Origin: Bradyrhizobium zhanjiangense
Lineage (GTDB): Bacteria; Pseudomonadota; Alphaproteobacteria; Rhizobiales; Xanthobacteraceae
DNA: 64,000 bases
Direction of reading: 5' to 3'
Assembly (NCBI RefSeq): GCF_004114935.1
Contig: NZ_CP022221.1
Coordinates: 1,819,001-1,883,000, forward strand
Numbering within the stretch: the first letter of the stretch is position 1; each line of letters begins with the position of its first letter. A program made the position numbers and the translations under genes. A model generated the notes under the pieces. It saw only the letters and a program-made list of their open reading frames with translations. It ran no database searches and was not told the origin of the DNA. This document shows positions 8,501-16,656 of this stretch, piece by piece.

Positions 8501-9817
8501 ATGACAGCGACAGAGGATCCATCGCCCCCTTCAGCCGTGGCACGGCTGGAGGCGGCCCTTGCGCGGATCCATTTGCCGGACGCAAGGAACGTCTTCACGG
8601 CGGTCTTTGGAGACAGCGCCCGGTGGGAGGCCGAGGCCGCGGATCGACGCGCCGCCGCCGGAGCGCCCCGCGGTCCGCTCGATGGCCGCATCGTTTCGGT
8701 GAAAGCGCTGTTCGACGTTGCCGGCACAGTCACGAGCTCGGGCTCGGCTGTCCTGCGCCGCCTGCCGCCGGCCGTCGAGGACGCCGAGGTCGTGAAGCGG
8801 TTGCGGGCCGCGGGTGCCATCGTCATCGGCAAGACGCAGATGACCGAGTTCGCCTTCTCCGCGCTGGGTACGAACCCACACGACGGGATGCCGGCCAATC
8901 CTCGAGACCGCGCCCGCGTTCCCGGTGGCTCTTCATCGGGCGCTGTGGTGTCCGTAATTGGCGGCATGGCCGACATCGCGATCGGCAGCGATACCGGCGG
9001 TTCTCTCAGAATCCCGGCTGCGTTGTCGGGCGCGGTCGGTTTCAAGCCGACCAGCGGCTTTGTGCCGACCGCCGGCGCGTTCTCGCTGTCATCGAGTCTC
9101 GACACGATCGGTCCGATCGCCGCGAACGTCGAGGATTGCTTCGTAGCCGATCAGGTGCTTTCCGGTGAAGTCGCGCCATCGCGGCTGCGGCCAGCATGTC
9201 CCGGCACGTTCCGCCTCGTCGTTGCCCGCGGGCGCTTGTTCGATCGTTGCGAACCCGCGGTGCTCGCTGCGTTTGAGAACGCCATGGAGCGGCTGCGATC
9301 ACGGGGCTTGCAGATCAAGGATGGATCCATCGAGGGTGCGCTCGATGATGTCGCACAGATCGACAAGATCGGCACTTTCCCATCGATCGAGGTCGGCGCA
9401 ACCTTGCGCAGTTTGGGAATCTCGGAGCTGGACGGGGTCGATCCCCGAACGCGCGCACGCATCGAGGCGGGGGCTGGCATCCTCGGCACGGATTATGTGC
9501 GCATGGTGCGGCTCCGGCAGGCGGCGATCCGGTCCTTCGAAAAGTCCTTCGGCAACAACGAGGTGTTCGCCCTGCCGACGACACCAATCCGTGCGCCCTT
9601 GACCTCTTCCGTTGCGGAGGATGCGGCATTCCATGAGCTCAATGGCCTCGTGCTGCGCAATCCGCGCGTTGCCAACGTGCTCGATTGTCCAGCCGTCTCC
9701 TTGCCGCAGCCCGTCGACGATCTTCCAGTAGGGCTGATGCTTATCGGTCGCAGGAATTCGGACAGGCGCTTGCTGGAGATCGCATCGTGCGTCGAAGCAA
9801 CACTGCGTCCGGCCTAA
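8501..9817 (+). CDS. Amidase-signature family hydrolase
   Basis: A 438-residue amidase-signature enzyme. The Ser-cisSer-Lys triad is visible: the lysine in VSVKALFDVAG (about residue 68), the glycine/serine-rich PGGSSSGAVVS loop and the nucleophile loop GSDTGGSLRIPAA. The family hydrolyses amides, often producing ammonia and a carboxylic acid. As the last gene of the operon, 23 bp after DUF2848, it suggests that the imported compound or a ring-opened intermediate carries an amide, imide or carbamoyl group. The exact substrate is unknown; related enzymes include the AtzF/allophanate hydrolase and GatA branches. Confidence 0.9.
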   Translation: MTATEDPSPPSAVARLEAALARIHLPDARNVFTAVFGDSARWEAEAADRRAAAGAPRGPLDGRIVSVKALFDVAGTVTSSGSAVLRRLPPAVEDAEVVKRLRAAGAIVIGKTQMTEFAFSALGTNPHDGMPANPRDRARVPGGSSSGAVVSVIGGMADIAIGSDTGGSLRIPAALSGAVGFKPTSGFVPTAGAFSLSSSLDTIGPIAANVEDCFVADQVLSGEVAPSRLRPACPGTFRLVVARGRLFDRCEPAVLAAFENAMERLRSRGLQIKDGSIEGALDDVAQIDKIGTFPSIEVGATLRSLGISELDGVDPRTRARIEAGAGILGTDYVRMVRLRQAAIRSFEKSFGNNEVFALPTTPIRAPLTSSVAEDAAFHELNGLVLRNPRVANVLDCPAVSLPQPVDDLPVGLMLIGRRNSDRRLLEIASCVEATLRPA

Positions 9818-9966
9818 TCGCTTCCACGCTTCTTAACATGACCGACGTTGACTAGCTGGCAGTCCGCGCCGGGGTACATTTTTCGTCTTGTGCTTACTCG
9901 CGCAAACGACGTTGACGCCATTGGCAAGCGTTGGAGCGCGTATGGCCCTTCAAAACCTAGAGAATC

Positions 9967-10016
9967 TGGCGCACCCGACACGATTCGAACGTGTGACCTT
10001 TGCCTTCGGAGGGCAA
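9967..10016 (-). other. 3' fragment of tRNA-Arg(CCG): attachment-site scar
   Basis: Read on the minus strand, this is the 3' half of a tRNA: an anticodon loop CTCCGAA (anticodon CCG), variable region, T-arm with GTTCGAATC and a 3' end in GCGCCA. The sequence upstream of the anticodon arm does not form a D-arm or matching acceptor strand, so it is not a functional tRNA. Such fragments are left where an integrase has recombined at a tRNA 3' end. The spurious peptide APDTIRTCDL encoded on the other strand is a well-known artefact of tRNA-Arg ends. It marks the left edge of the accessory region. Confidence 0.8.
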
Positions 10017-10302
10017 AAACTGAGGTTGCTGGAAAATAGCTAGCGCGCGCCGTCAAACAGCGGCGGCCAACGAATGTCGGTATCGGTGGTTGCGCCTCCC
10101 CGATTTGAACCTAATAGTCAGACTGAGTTGTTCAGTAAGAGCGCATGGGCGGCGTGGCACCAAGAAGCTTCCGACTGACGTCGGTTGGTACGACGTTCAC
10201 GGCAGAACCCCAGCTCAACACCCTGCCCGCGCCTTCGTTATTTCGAGCCCACAAGGCAATGTTTCTGTGCTACAATCTGGCTCGGGCACAGGGGATTGAG
10301 CG

Positions 10303-10531
10303 ATGCCGATCAGACGCTTGCTCCAAGACAGGAAGCTGCGGGCTGACGAAATAGATTTTGACCCTCGCGTTCCATGACGCGCTGCGATCGCTAAGCTTGA
10401 TTGATCGCCGGGATGATCCCCTTGCTGACTTGGTCGCAAGAAAGGTGATTGAAATCGGGGCCATTGGTGTCCGCGATCCGGCAGAGATATCCAAAATGGC
10501 CATCAAACAGCTTGGATTATTTCCAGAATAA
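10303..10531 (+). pseudogene. Broken copy of small conserved protein (paralogue of the gene at 22301)
   Basis: An ATG frame at 10303 reads MPIRRLLQDRKLRADEIDFDP and stops; a second frame entered near 10358 reads LTLAFHDALRSLSLIDRRDDPLADL and continues through VARKVIEIGAIGVRDPAEISK to a stop at 10529-10531. The second half aligns well with the intact 73-residue protein at 22301 (RALCVKDRDDPLTELVAKTIIKF and GIKDPALISAQAI). Family members as I recall them read FDP-x-AI-xx-L-x-AF across this junction, so a short out-of-frame deletion best explains the break. A rare internal TTG start at 10358 is an alternative. Confidence 0.6.
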
Positions 10532-10895
10532 GCTCCGCATTCCACACCGCGGATTTCGCTTTCGTCCAGCAGTCTTCGCCACCTTGACATCCCTTCAATG
10601 CGGCCGGTGACGTCGTCGAACTCGTAACCTTCGGCTTCGCAGGGCTGCGGAGCTGAGCCGCTAAGCGCTAAATGGGTTGCTCAACCAATGGCAAGAACTG
10701 GGCAATGCGAGCCGTCGCAGCCACTGATTCCTGCAATATTAATTACGAAAAAAGTCTGCATTGTCTTTCGTAGCCGAGTCTTTTCTGACACTTCCTGACG
10801 TTCGCTAAGGCCCTCCGTTCTGCTCCTTTGCTTCCGTTGACGTGGAATGCGGCGCGCCTCAGGTTAGCTCGTTCTATTATGGAGGAGACGCAATC
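10532..10895. other. Intergenic stretch without recognisable gene
   Basis: No reading frame here resembles a known protein and no RNA gene was recognised. The stretch lies between the broken small gene and the excisionase-like gene within the decayed integration region. Confidence 0.5.
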
Positions 10896-11198
10896 TTGAT
10901 ACACCGTGGTCAGGACCTCGAAAGCAGTGCCCAAGTTGAACGTAGTGCAGCCGCAGATATGCCGGTGCCCAGCAATCTGCGTCCCCTCCCGTTTGCGCAG
11001 CGGTTGACCTGCACCGTCGCGGAGGCCTGTGAAGCGACAGGTCTCGGGCGGACCAAGATCTATGAACTAATCGGGGATGGTCGAGTCACCACGACGACGA
11101 TCGGTCGCCGTCGTCTAGTCATTGTGCAATCCCTGTTGGCTCTGGTGGGTGTCAATGCGATACCAGCCGACCCTGGACAGGTTCGCGCCTCCTCATGA
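10896..11198 (+). CDS. Helix-turn-helix protein, excisionase-like
   Basis: A 100-residue protein whose middle reads LTCTVAEACEATGLGRTKIYEL followed by IGDGRVTTTTIGRRRLVIVQSLLAL, the compact HTH-plus-wing of the excisionase/MerR-like DNA-binding domain (HTH_17). A perfect GGAGGAG site at 10881-10887 points to the TTG at 10896, in frame with a longer GTG start at 10842 that lacks such a site. It lies beside the integrase remnant on the opposite strand, the normal place for a recombination directionality factor. It may be a surviving excisionase or a transcription regulator of the lost element. Confidence 0.72.
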   Translation: MIHRGQDLESSAQVERSAAADMPVPSNLRPLPFAQRLTCTVAEACEATGLGRTKIYELIGDGRVTTTTIGRRRLVIVQSLLALVGVNAIPADPGQVRASS

Positions 11199-11482
11199 CG
11201 GTCACGCGAGCAGGTGCGGATGCTGATCCTATGGCACGGCTACCGTATCGATCGCGAATAGGCTCCTACCTTGGTTATCGTCTCAGTCCGGAAAAGCCTC
11301 GAGTCTTGAAGCCTGATAATATCAGTCGCGTGGTGGAAGCGACTAAGGAGTGTGCATTCGCCTGGCGAGCGCGTCCCATTGATCATCCGCGGCCAACCCT
11401 ATTTTCGGCGTGCCGCGGGACCAGGGGGACAACGGCCGCCCGAGCGAGATCTTCCAATGCCGTTGAGATATATTTCGCGTAA
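11195..11482 (+). CDS. Hypothetical protein coupled to excisionase-like gene
   Basis: A 95-residue frame whose ATG overlaps the TGA of the excisionase-like gene (ATGA), which suggests coupling. The first 60 residues (including RSRIGSYLGYRLSPEKPRVLKPDNISR) could be a real small protein, but the last third overlaps the 3' end of the integrase remnant on the other strand and looks like antisense sequence. No family is recognised, so it may be a chance frame. Confidence 0.3.
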   Translation: MTVTRAGADADPMARLPYRSRIGSYLGYRLSPEKPRVLKPDNISRVVEATKECAFAWRARPIDHPRPTLFSACRGTRGTTAARARSSNAVEIYFA

Positions 11483-12757
11483 TGCCGCTCGATCATTTTC
11501 ACGGAAGTGTTGTGCAGCTTAGCAACGTGTTGAATAGGGAGTCGGTTTCGTAAGCCGCGAACGATGCTGGAATGTCGCAACGCATAAGGAATGGCTTCTG
11601 GTAGTGCTGCGCGATCGCGGATGGCGTGCCACGGACGAGTAAGTTCTGCCGTCTTCCAAGGACCGCGTTCTGACTTTCTCCAAACGATGCTGCCGGCCTC
11701 CTGCTCGTAGCTCCATCTCTCGAACAACGGCGCCTGGTTTAGGCGATCTAAAATGGCTGGCAAGAGGACTTCGATGACATCTTCGCCACCGGAACTGGAA
11801 CGGAGCCACCGTTGCCACACGTCCCTTGTAGGAACCTGGTACCATCAAGCGCTGCTCTTCCCGTTGTGCATCACTGACGCGCATCCGTCTTGCCTGCGCA
11901 AATCGGGCGCCCGTGGCTGCAAGGCACACGACAATGCGATGTAGGTCGCCTTCAAATCCCTGCTCATCGTCGATCTCGCGCGCGGCTTGAAGTAGGGTGC
12001 TTATTTGCGCATCCGAAAGGACTTGGTTGTCTCGGGCGACTGATGTCTCATCATCATCATCGATGCGCTCAGCATTAAACCCGTCTTTCACAATCGAAGG
12101 GAATGCTGGGTTCAGCTTCTTTTGCTCTGCCGACAGGCGAGGCCATGCTGCATTCAGCCCAGCCTTCAGGTCATTTATTAGCCGCTGTTTTGTCGTGGCC
12201 TTCAATTCTACAGGAAGGTCCTCGCGCCACGTCAAAAGATCATCTTCCCGTAGCGCGTGCAGATGCACTGCGGCGAGCGGGGCGGCCTCAATGGCTTCCT
12301 GGCTACCACGTTCCTCTTGACCAAGAACGTAACGCCGCAAGCGGTGACCAGCATCGGATCGAACCTCGCGACCGGCCCTTCGGCTGTCACGGGCATTACG
12401 TTCCCTGATATATGTCTCTACAGCCATCCGCACGGTGGGGGCCGGTCCGGCGGCTTGTGCCGCCGCTTCTATTCTGGACCGGGTGACGTGTTCCCGCGCT
12501 TGTGTCACCGCCTGCTCGAAAGTCAGCGTGCCTTCGGCAAGTTTGTCGTTAACGTCGTTGGCAATGCCGACCGGCGCCTGCTTGTAGTTGGCCCCATCAT
12601 GGTGATTGCGCCAGCGCACGAACCAAACGCCGCTCCGCTTGCCCTTGCGATAGCCAAGGTGCGCCTCGGCATCGAGGCGACGCCAATGTACGCCAAGCTC
12701 GAGTTTCGAGCGTGCCTTGGCAGTCGTGATCTGAGCCTCAGCGAGCGTCTTTGTCAT
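11383..12757 (-). pseudogene. Tyrosine recombinase/integrase, frameshifted
   Basis: The reading frame starting at 12757 encodes an N-terminal Arm-type region (LGYRKGKRSGVWFVRW), a core-binding domain and the first catalytic arginine box (CLAATGARFAQARRMRVSD). After LMVPGSYKGR the frame turns to nonsense, while a second frame (from about 11820) continues with GGEDVIEVLLPAIL, PYALRHSSIVRGL (the H-x-x-R box) and HNTSVKMIERHYAKY with the catalytic tyrosine, ending at 11383. Together they make one integrase of about 450 residues split by a frameshift near 11810-11845. The intact order of motifs shows the break is recent or a sequencing error. It sits directly beside a tRNA-Glu 3' fragment. Confidence 0.85.
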
Positions 12758-12905
12758 GGCATGCGAACCCGGAGTCGTCGAATATCCGTCGAATAAGCAT
12801 CGGCGTACAAAGCCGAACGACGAAGAACGACTTCTACCTAAGTTATTGACAAGGCTATATTATGAATTATGACGAACGACTGCGAACCATGGCGGAAAGT
12901 GTTTC

Positions 12906-12954
12906 CAGCCCTCTCAAGGCTGAAACAGGGGTTCGATTCCCCTAGGGAGCGCCA
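12906..12954 (+). other. 3' fragment of tRNA-Glu(CTC): attachment site
   Basis: An anticodon arm (CAGCC, loop CTCTCAA, GGCTG), a T-arm with GGTTCGATTCC and an acceptor 3' strand ending GAGCGCCA are present. The matching 5' acceptor strand (GCTCCCT) and D-arm are absent upstream, so this is only a 3' portion. It lies about 150 bp from the integrase start, as expected for an att site of an element inserted at the 3' end of tRNA-Glu. Confidence 0.8.
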
Positions 12955-13086
12955 AAGCCAACCGCAATCAGGTCCTGTCGCGCCGCAATTGGCTTGTGCT
13001 GAAGCGCGCCAGCGGCCCGGTCGTCCGCCGGACACTCAGCTCTCGGTCCGCAACTGCTACGCCCCCCACGCCTCGCAGGATCGGCG

Positions 13087-13356
13087 CTACTGCGGCTGAT
13101 ATCCCTCAATGCGCGTCAGCAGTTCTTCTTCCAGACCAGCCCGGCGCCTCTTGAGCCACTCAATTTCCGCCTCTTGATCAGCTTTCGCCTCGTAAGCTTT
13201 AAGGAGATCAATGACGCGGCGATATTGGTGGCAAAGCGCGTCGAAGGTTCCGTTCGTCGCCACCAGCCGACGCACGACCTTTTCATCCTCGGAGAACCTC
13301 GCCAGCAATGGCCGGATGCATTCCACTATTTCGTCCTCTACTTCGTTGGTTCCCAT
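13087..13356 (-). CDS. Small conserved hypothetical protein with coiled-coil character
   Basis: Eighty-nine residues from the ATG at 13356, which has a GGAGGAG site directly upstream; an upstream in-frame start at 13395 exists but lacks a site. The protein is helical and charged: IRPLLARFSEDEKVVRRLVATN, then HQYRRVIDLLKAYEAKADQEAEIEWLKRRRAGLEEELL, which looks like an amphipathic coiled coil. No membrane segment or catalytic motif is visible. It lies 57 bp downstream of acs on the same strand and may be cotranscribed. Function unknown. Confidence 0.65.
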   Translation of the reverse strand: MGTNEVEDEIVECIRPLLARFSEDEKVVRRLVATNGTFDALCHQYRRVIDLLKAYEAKADQEAEIEWLKRRRAGLEEELLTRIEGYQPQ

Positions 13357-13412
13357 GGCTCCTCCGTGTTTTGTAAGACGCGTTTCGCGGGACAAGCCGC
13401 GAAAACCGCGGA

Positions 13413-15440
13413 CTAGGATTCCATCTTTCGAATTTCATCGACGATCTCGGGATTAGCCAGCGTCGAGATGTCGCCGGCATCCTCGTTGTTCGAAATCGCC
13501 GCAAGCACACGGCGCATGATCTTTCCGGAACGGGTCTTTGGCATATCGGGCACCATCACGACGCGGCGCGGACGAGCGATTGCCCCTATCTCACGAACCA
13601 CGGAGTCTTCCACTCGCTTGCGGATGTCTTCGCTGGGGGCAAGCCCAGGCTTCAGTGACACGTAGAGATCAGGGACTTTGCCTTTGATTTCGTCCCTGGC
13701 AGGAACCACGGCCGCCTCGGCGATCTCGTCAACAAGCAGGCTGGCGGACTCGATCTCCTTGGTCCCAAGCCTATGCCCGGCTACGTTGATGACATCGTCG
13801 ATTCGACCCAGGATGCGATAGTAGCCATCGGCCGCCTGCAGAGCGCCATCGCCGGCCATGTACGGCCAATCGCGCCAGTCGCGGCTCGATCGGTCCTTGC
13901 AGTAGCGCGCGTAGTATTGTTGGACGAAGCGATCGGGGTCTTTCCAGATCGTCTGAAATGAGCCCGGCCAGGGGTTCTGGATGCAGATGTTTCCGGCACG
14001 GCCAGAGCGCGGTGGAATCTCGGCGCCTCCCTCGTCATAGATGATCGGGTGAATGCCGGGCACGCCCGGCCCCGCGCTTCCCGGCTTCATCGGGTAGAGA
14101 GCCGGTACCGTACTGCACAGGAAGCCGCCGTTCTCCGTTTGCCACCAGGTGTCAACAATAGCCGCCTCGCCCTTGCCGACCACCTCATAGTACCATTTCC
14201 ATACTGCAGGTTCGATGGGCTCGCCCACAGTGGTCATATGTTTGAAGTGGTGATTGTACTTCAGCGGCTCGTCTGGCCCGGCGCGCCGAAGCGCGCGTAT
14301 CGCTGTCGGCGAGGTGTGGAAGATATTGACGTCGAGCTCTTCGGCGATGCGCCACGGGCGCCCCGCGTCGGGATAGGTAGGAAGCCCCTCGTACACCACC
14401 GACGATGCGGCAAGCGCCAGCGGCCCATAGACGATGTAGGAATGACCCGTGATCCAGCCAATGTCGGCCATGCACCAATAGACATCCTCCGGATGAATGT
14501 CTTGAATGTATCTCGATGTTCCTGCGACGTAGGATAGGTATCCACCGGTGGAGTGCTGACATCCCTTCGGCCTCCCGGTGGTGCCGCTCGTGTACATCAG
14601 GAACAGAGGATCTTCCGCAGGTATTTCCACAGGGTCGACCCGACGCCGCCGATAGGCCGACAACATCTCGTTCATGACGAAATCGCGGCCCTTGACCAAT
14701 GGCGTCGCGCTTGAATATCGGCCCGGGTATCTCTGCCACACGAGCACCTTCTCGACCTTGACGCCTTCCTTTTCCGCCTCGCTGACAGCGACGTCGGCTT
14801 TCTCCTTGTGATCGAGGAGCTGGCCGCCACGGCAATAGGCGTCCATTGTGATCAGCACACGGCTTTCGGAATCGACGATGCGATCTGCCGTGGCTTTCCC
14901 GCTGAAGCCACTAAAGACCTGAGAGTGAATGACCCCGAGCCTCGCGCATGCGAGCATCGTAATCGGAAGCTCCGGCACCATGGGCATGTGCAGCGTGACT
15001 CGGTCACCCTTCTTGAGACCGCAGCCATCTCGCAACAATGCGGCGACCTCGTTCACGCGCACATAGAGCTCCTGATAGGTCACGTGCTGGATGGCTTCGT
15101 GCTCCGGCTCGGGAACGAAGTGGATCGCGGTCTTGTTCTTGTGTTTGGGGAGATGGCGATCGATGCAGTTGTAACTGGCGTTGATCGTGCCCCCGACGAA
15201 CCATCGCCAGAACGGCGGATTGCTCGTGTCAAGCGTGATGTCCCAGGGGCGGTACCAGTGAAGGAGATCGGCGTACTCCTTGAAGCAGTCCGGGACGTTG
15301 TCGAGACTGAACCGATCAAAGACCGTTTTGTCTGTCAGGTTGGCCTGCGCGACGAATCTCTCTGGCGGGTTGACATAGTTTTCTTCCTGCCAGTGGACCG
15401 CTATCTCGGCTTCCGACACTTCCGCTGTACTTTGTGACAT
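13413..15440 (-). CDS. acs: Acetyl-CoA synthetase-type acyl-CoA ligase
   Basis: The 675-residue ANL-superfamily enzyme activates acetate (or propionate) to its CoA ester with ATP. Motifs are complete: the P-loop YTSGTTGRPKG, the acetate-pocket segment DTWWQTENGG, the hinge GRIDDVINVAGHRLGT and the catalytic lysine at about residue 640 in TRSGKIMRR, the residue regulated by acetylation in Acs proteins. The tryptophan in WWQTE favours small acyl groups. Length fits the Acs family. A short unknown gene follows it. Apart from its location inside the decayed region it looks like a normal intact gene; a propionyl-CoA synthetase role cannot be excluded. Confidence 0.9.
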   Translation of the reverse strand: MSQSTAEVSEAEIAVHWQEENYVNPPERFVAQANLTDKTVFDRFSLDNVPDCFKEYADLLHWYRPWDITLDTSNPPFWRWFVGGTINASYNCIDRHLPKHKNKTAIHFVPEPEHEAIQHVTYQELYVRVNEVAALLRDGCGLKKGDRVTLHMPMVPELPITMLACARLGVIHSQVFSGFSGKATADRIVDSESRVLITMDAYCRGGQLLDHKEKADVAVSEAEKEGVKVEKVLVWQRYPGRYSSATPLVKGRDFVMNEMLSAYRRRRVDPVEIPAEDPLFLMYTSGTTGRPKGCQHSTGGYLSYVAGTSRYIQDIHPEDVYWCMADIGWITGHSYIVYGPLALAASSVVYEGLPTYPDAGRPWRIAEELDVNIFHTSPTAIRALRRAGPDEPLKYNHHFKHMTTVGEPIEPAVWKWYYEVVGKGEAAIVDTWWQTENGGFLCSTVPALYPMKPGSAGPGVPGIHPIIYDEGGAEIPPRSGRAGNICIQNPWPGSFQTIWKDPDRFVQQYYARYCKDRSSRDWRDWPYMAGDGALQAADGYYRILGRIDDVINVAGHRLGTKEIESASLLVDEIAEAAVVPARDEIKGKVPDLYVSLKPGLAPSEDIRKRVEDSVVREIGAIARPRRVVMVPDMPKTRSGKIMRRVLAAISNNEDAGDISTLANPEIVDEIRKMES

Positions 15441-16318
15441 ACGCTGCCTCCGAAGTTATCACGTAGCCTCCAAATTACAGGGGCGCGTGGTTCTCTCGCG
15501 CCGACGAGCGCTGGCGGCGCTCGTAGCGCGAGGCCGTCTCAACAATGCATGTTGAAGAAATTCAATCATCCCGCACTCCCCCATACCGTGGCGGAAGCGC
15601 AATTCAGGCTAAACGCCACGCCGGGGCGTTATGAACTGATTGCAAGTTTAAATCCTTTCAGTCGACTTGGCGAGGCTTGCTTCTTCTCTCCTCGCACAGT
15701 GAGGTGACGCTTATTGCAATGCAGCGGTCCTCAAAGCCGCAGTTGGCGCGGCGCAGAAGGCAGGAGTGAAACGTATTACCGCGCGGCAAATCCTGGCACG
15801 GATATTAACTGCGCCATCGACGGCCCTTCCCCGAGGAGAATTCGCGCGGCAGGATTACGTCGGTATTTCAATCACATAGGAGTTCGCAGTTTTATTCTGA
15901 GTGGCGCGCCATTGCCTTTGTTCTGCTGGCAAGACCAGGTTGCGGTACCGCAGCCAGCCTGATGCCCCCCGCAATAACTTCGACTGGCTGATAGCGCGAA
16001 AGGCCCGGTAAAGGCCTGGTGGTCATCGCCGACGTGCCTTCGAAAACAAGGCGCCCTCTTGGGATGAGGACACGCGGCGTACAGCTCTCGACGACACTGT
16101 CGATAGGCTGCTGCCGTCCGGTTCGCCGAAGCGCAGGTGCGGTCGGGTCGCAGATTGAGTGTGCCGAAGACGATGCCGCCCCCTTCTCTGAACAATCGCA
16201 ACCGTGCAGTCGAGCCAGCTCGCTCTTATGTATCCATCGATACGCACCAGCACGACGGTTGCCGCGGCCTTGTTCGCGGCATAGGTGCTGATGAAACCAA
16301 CGACCAAGGAGTTGATCG
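15441..16318. other. Long intergenic region with no convincing gene
   Basis: About 880 bases separate the divergent acs and the gene at 16319. Open frames on both strands lack recognisable domains and overlap each other. The only structure found is one copy of a ~49-bp direct repeat at 15865-15913. The region probably holds the acs promoter and decayed sequence. Confidence 0.5.
15865..15913 (+). repeat. Direct repeat, copy 1 (left of groEL module)
   Basis: Contains TAGGAGTTCGCAGTTTTATT followed by CTGAGTGGCGCGCCATT. A near-identical copy in the same orientation lies at 18396-18443. The two match over about 48 bp with a few substitutions and one single-base gap, and weaker similarity (TTACGTC) extends upstream of both. 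Confidence 0.75.
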
Positions 16319-16615
16319 ATGAGGTCCTTTCTGCTGCTGACGGCCAGTGGTCCGTTGCTGGTCCTCACGTCCCACGGAACGCTGCACGATCCGAAGTTCC
16401 TGGGCAGGCTCAAAGCCAAGGGAATCGGCAAGTTTGTCGCCTTCGATGTGCCGCTTGATCTCGCGAAGGAGCGCTATGGCGGACATTTCCACGCGGTCGA
16501 GAGCGATTTGCACGAAACAGACGACTTGAGGGTCCTCGATTTCAATGGCCAGCGGATCTTTCAGTTGTTTCGTTTCGACGAACTCGGTGCCGCAGTATTG
16601 CAAGAGCAAGCCTGA
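16319..16615 (+). CDS. Conserved hypothetical protein (about 98 aa)
   Basis: A 98-residue protein with an AAGGAG site 7 bases before the ATG. The sequence starts MRSFLLLTASGPLLVLTSHGTL, continues with KFLGRLKAKGIGKFVAFDVPLDLAKERYGGHF, then a conserved-looking DLHETDDLRVLDFNGQRIF core. It resembles small cytosolic proteins I recall from Bradyrhizobium genomes, without a known role. The N-terminal hydrophobic stretch is beta-like rather than a signal peptide. It is convergent with groEL. Confidence 0.7.
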   Translation: MRSFLLLTASGPLLVLTSHGTLHDPKFLGRLKAKGIGKFVAFDVPLDLAKERYGGHFHAVESDLHETDDLRVLDFNGQRIFQLFRFDELGAAVLQEQA

Positions 16616-16656
16616 TGCACGCTTGATCGCGCCCGGAAGGGAGCGGCTGGTTGCCG

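Noticed and set aside
9848..10039. 63-residue frame with APDTIRTCDL-type sequence
   Set aside because: Known artefact of translating a tRNA-Arg 3' end; not a gene.
10094..10125. tRNA-like end (GCGCCTCCCCGATTTGAACC) on the minus strand
   Set aside because: The T-stem does not pair and no anticodon arm follows, so it is not a convincing tRNA fragment.
12838..13035. 65-residue minus-strand frame with SLGESNPCFSLERA
   Set aside because: Comes from translating the opposite strand of the tRNA-Glu fragment.
15900..15920. Sigma-54-like sequence TGGCGCGCCATTGC inside the direct repeat
   Set aside because: GG-to-GC spacing is nine rather than ten bases, and the second repeat copy lacks the GC half.
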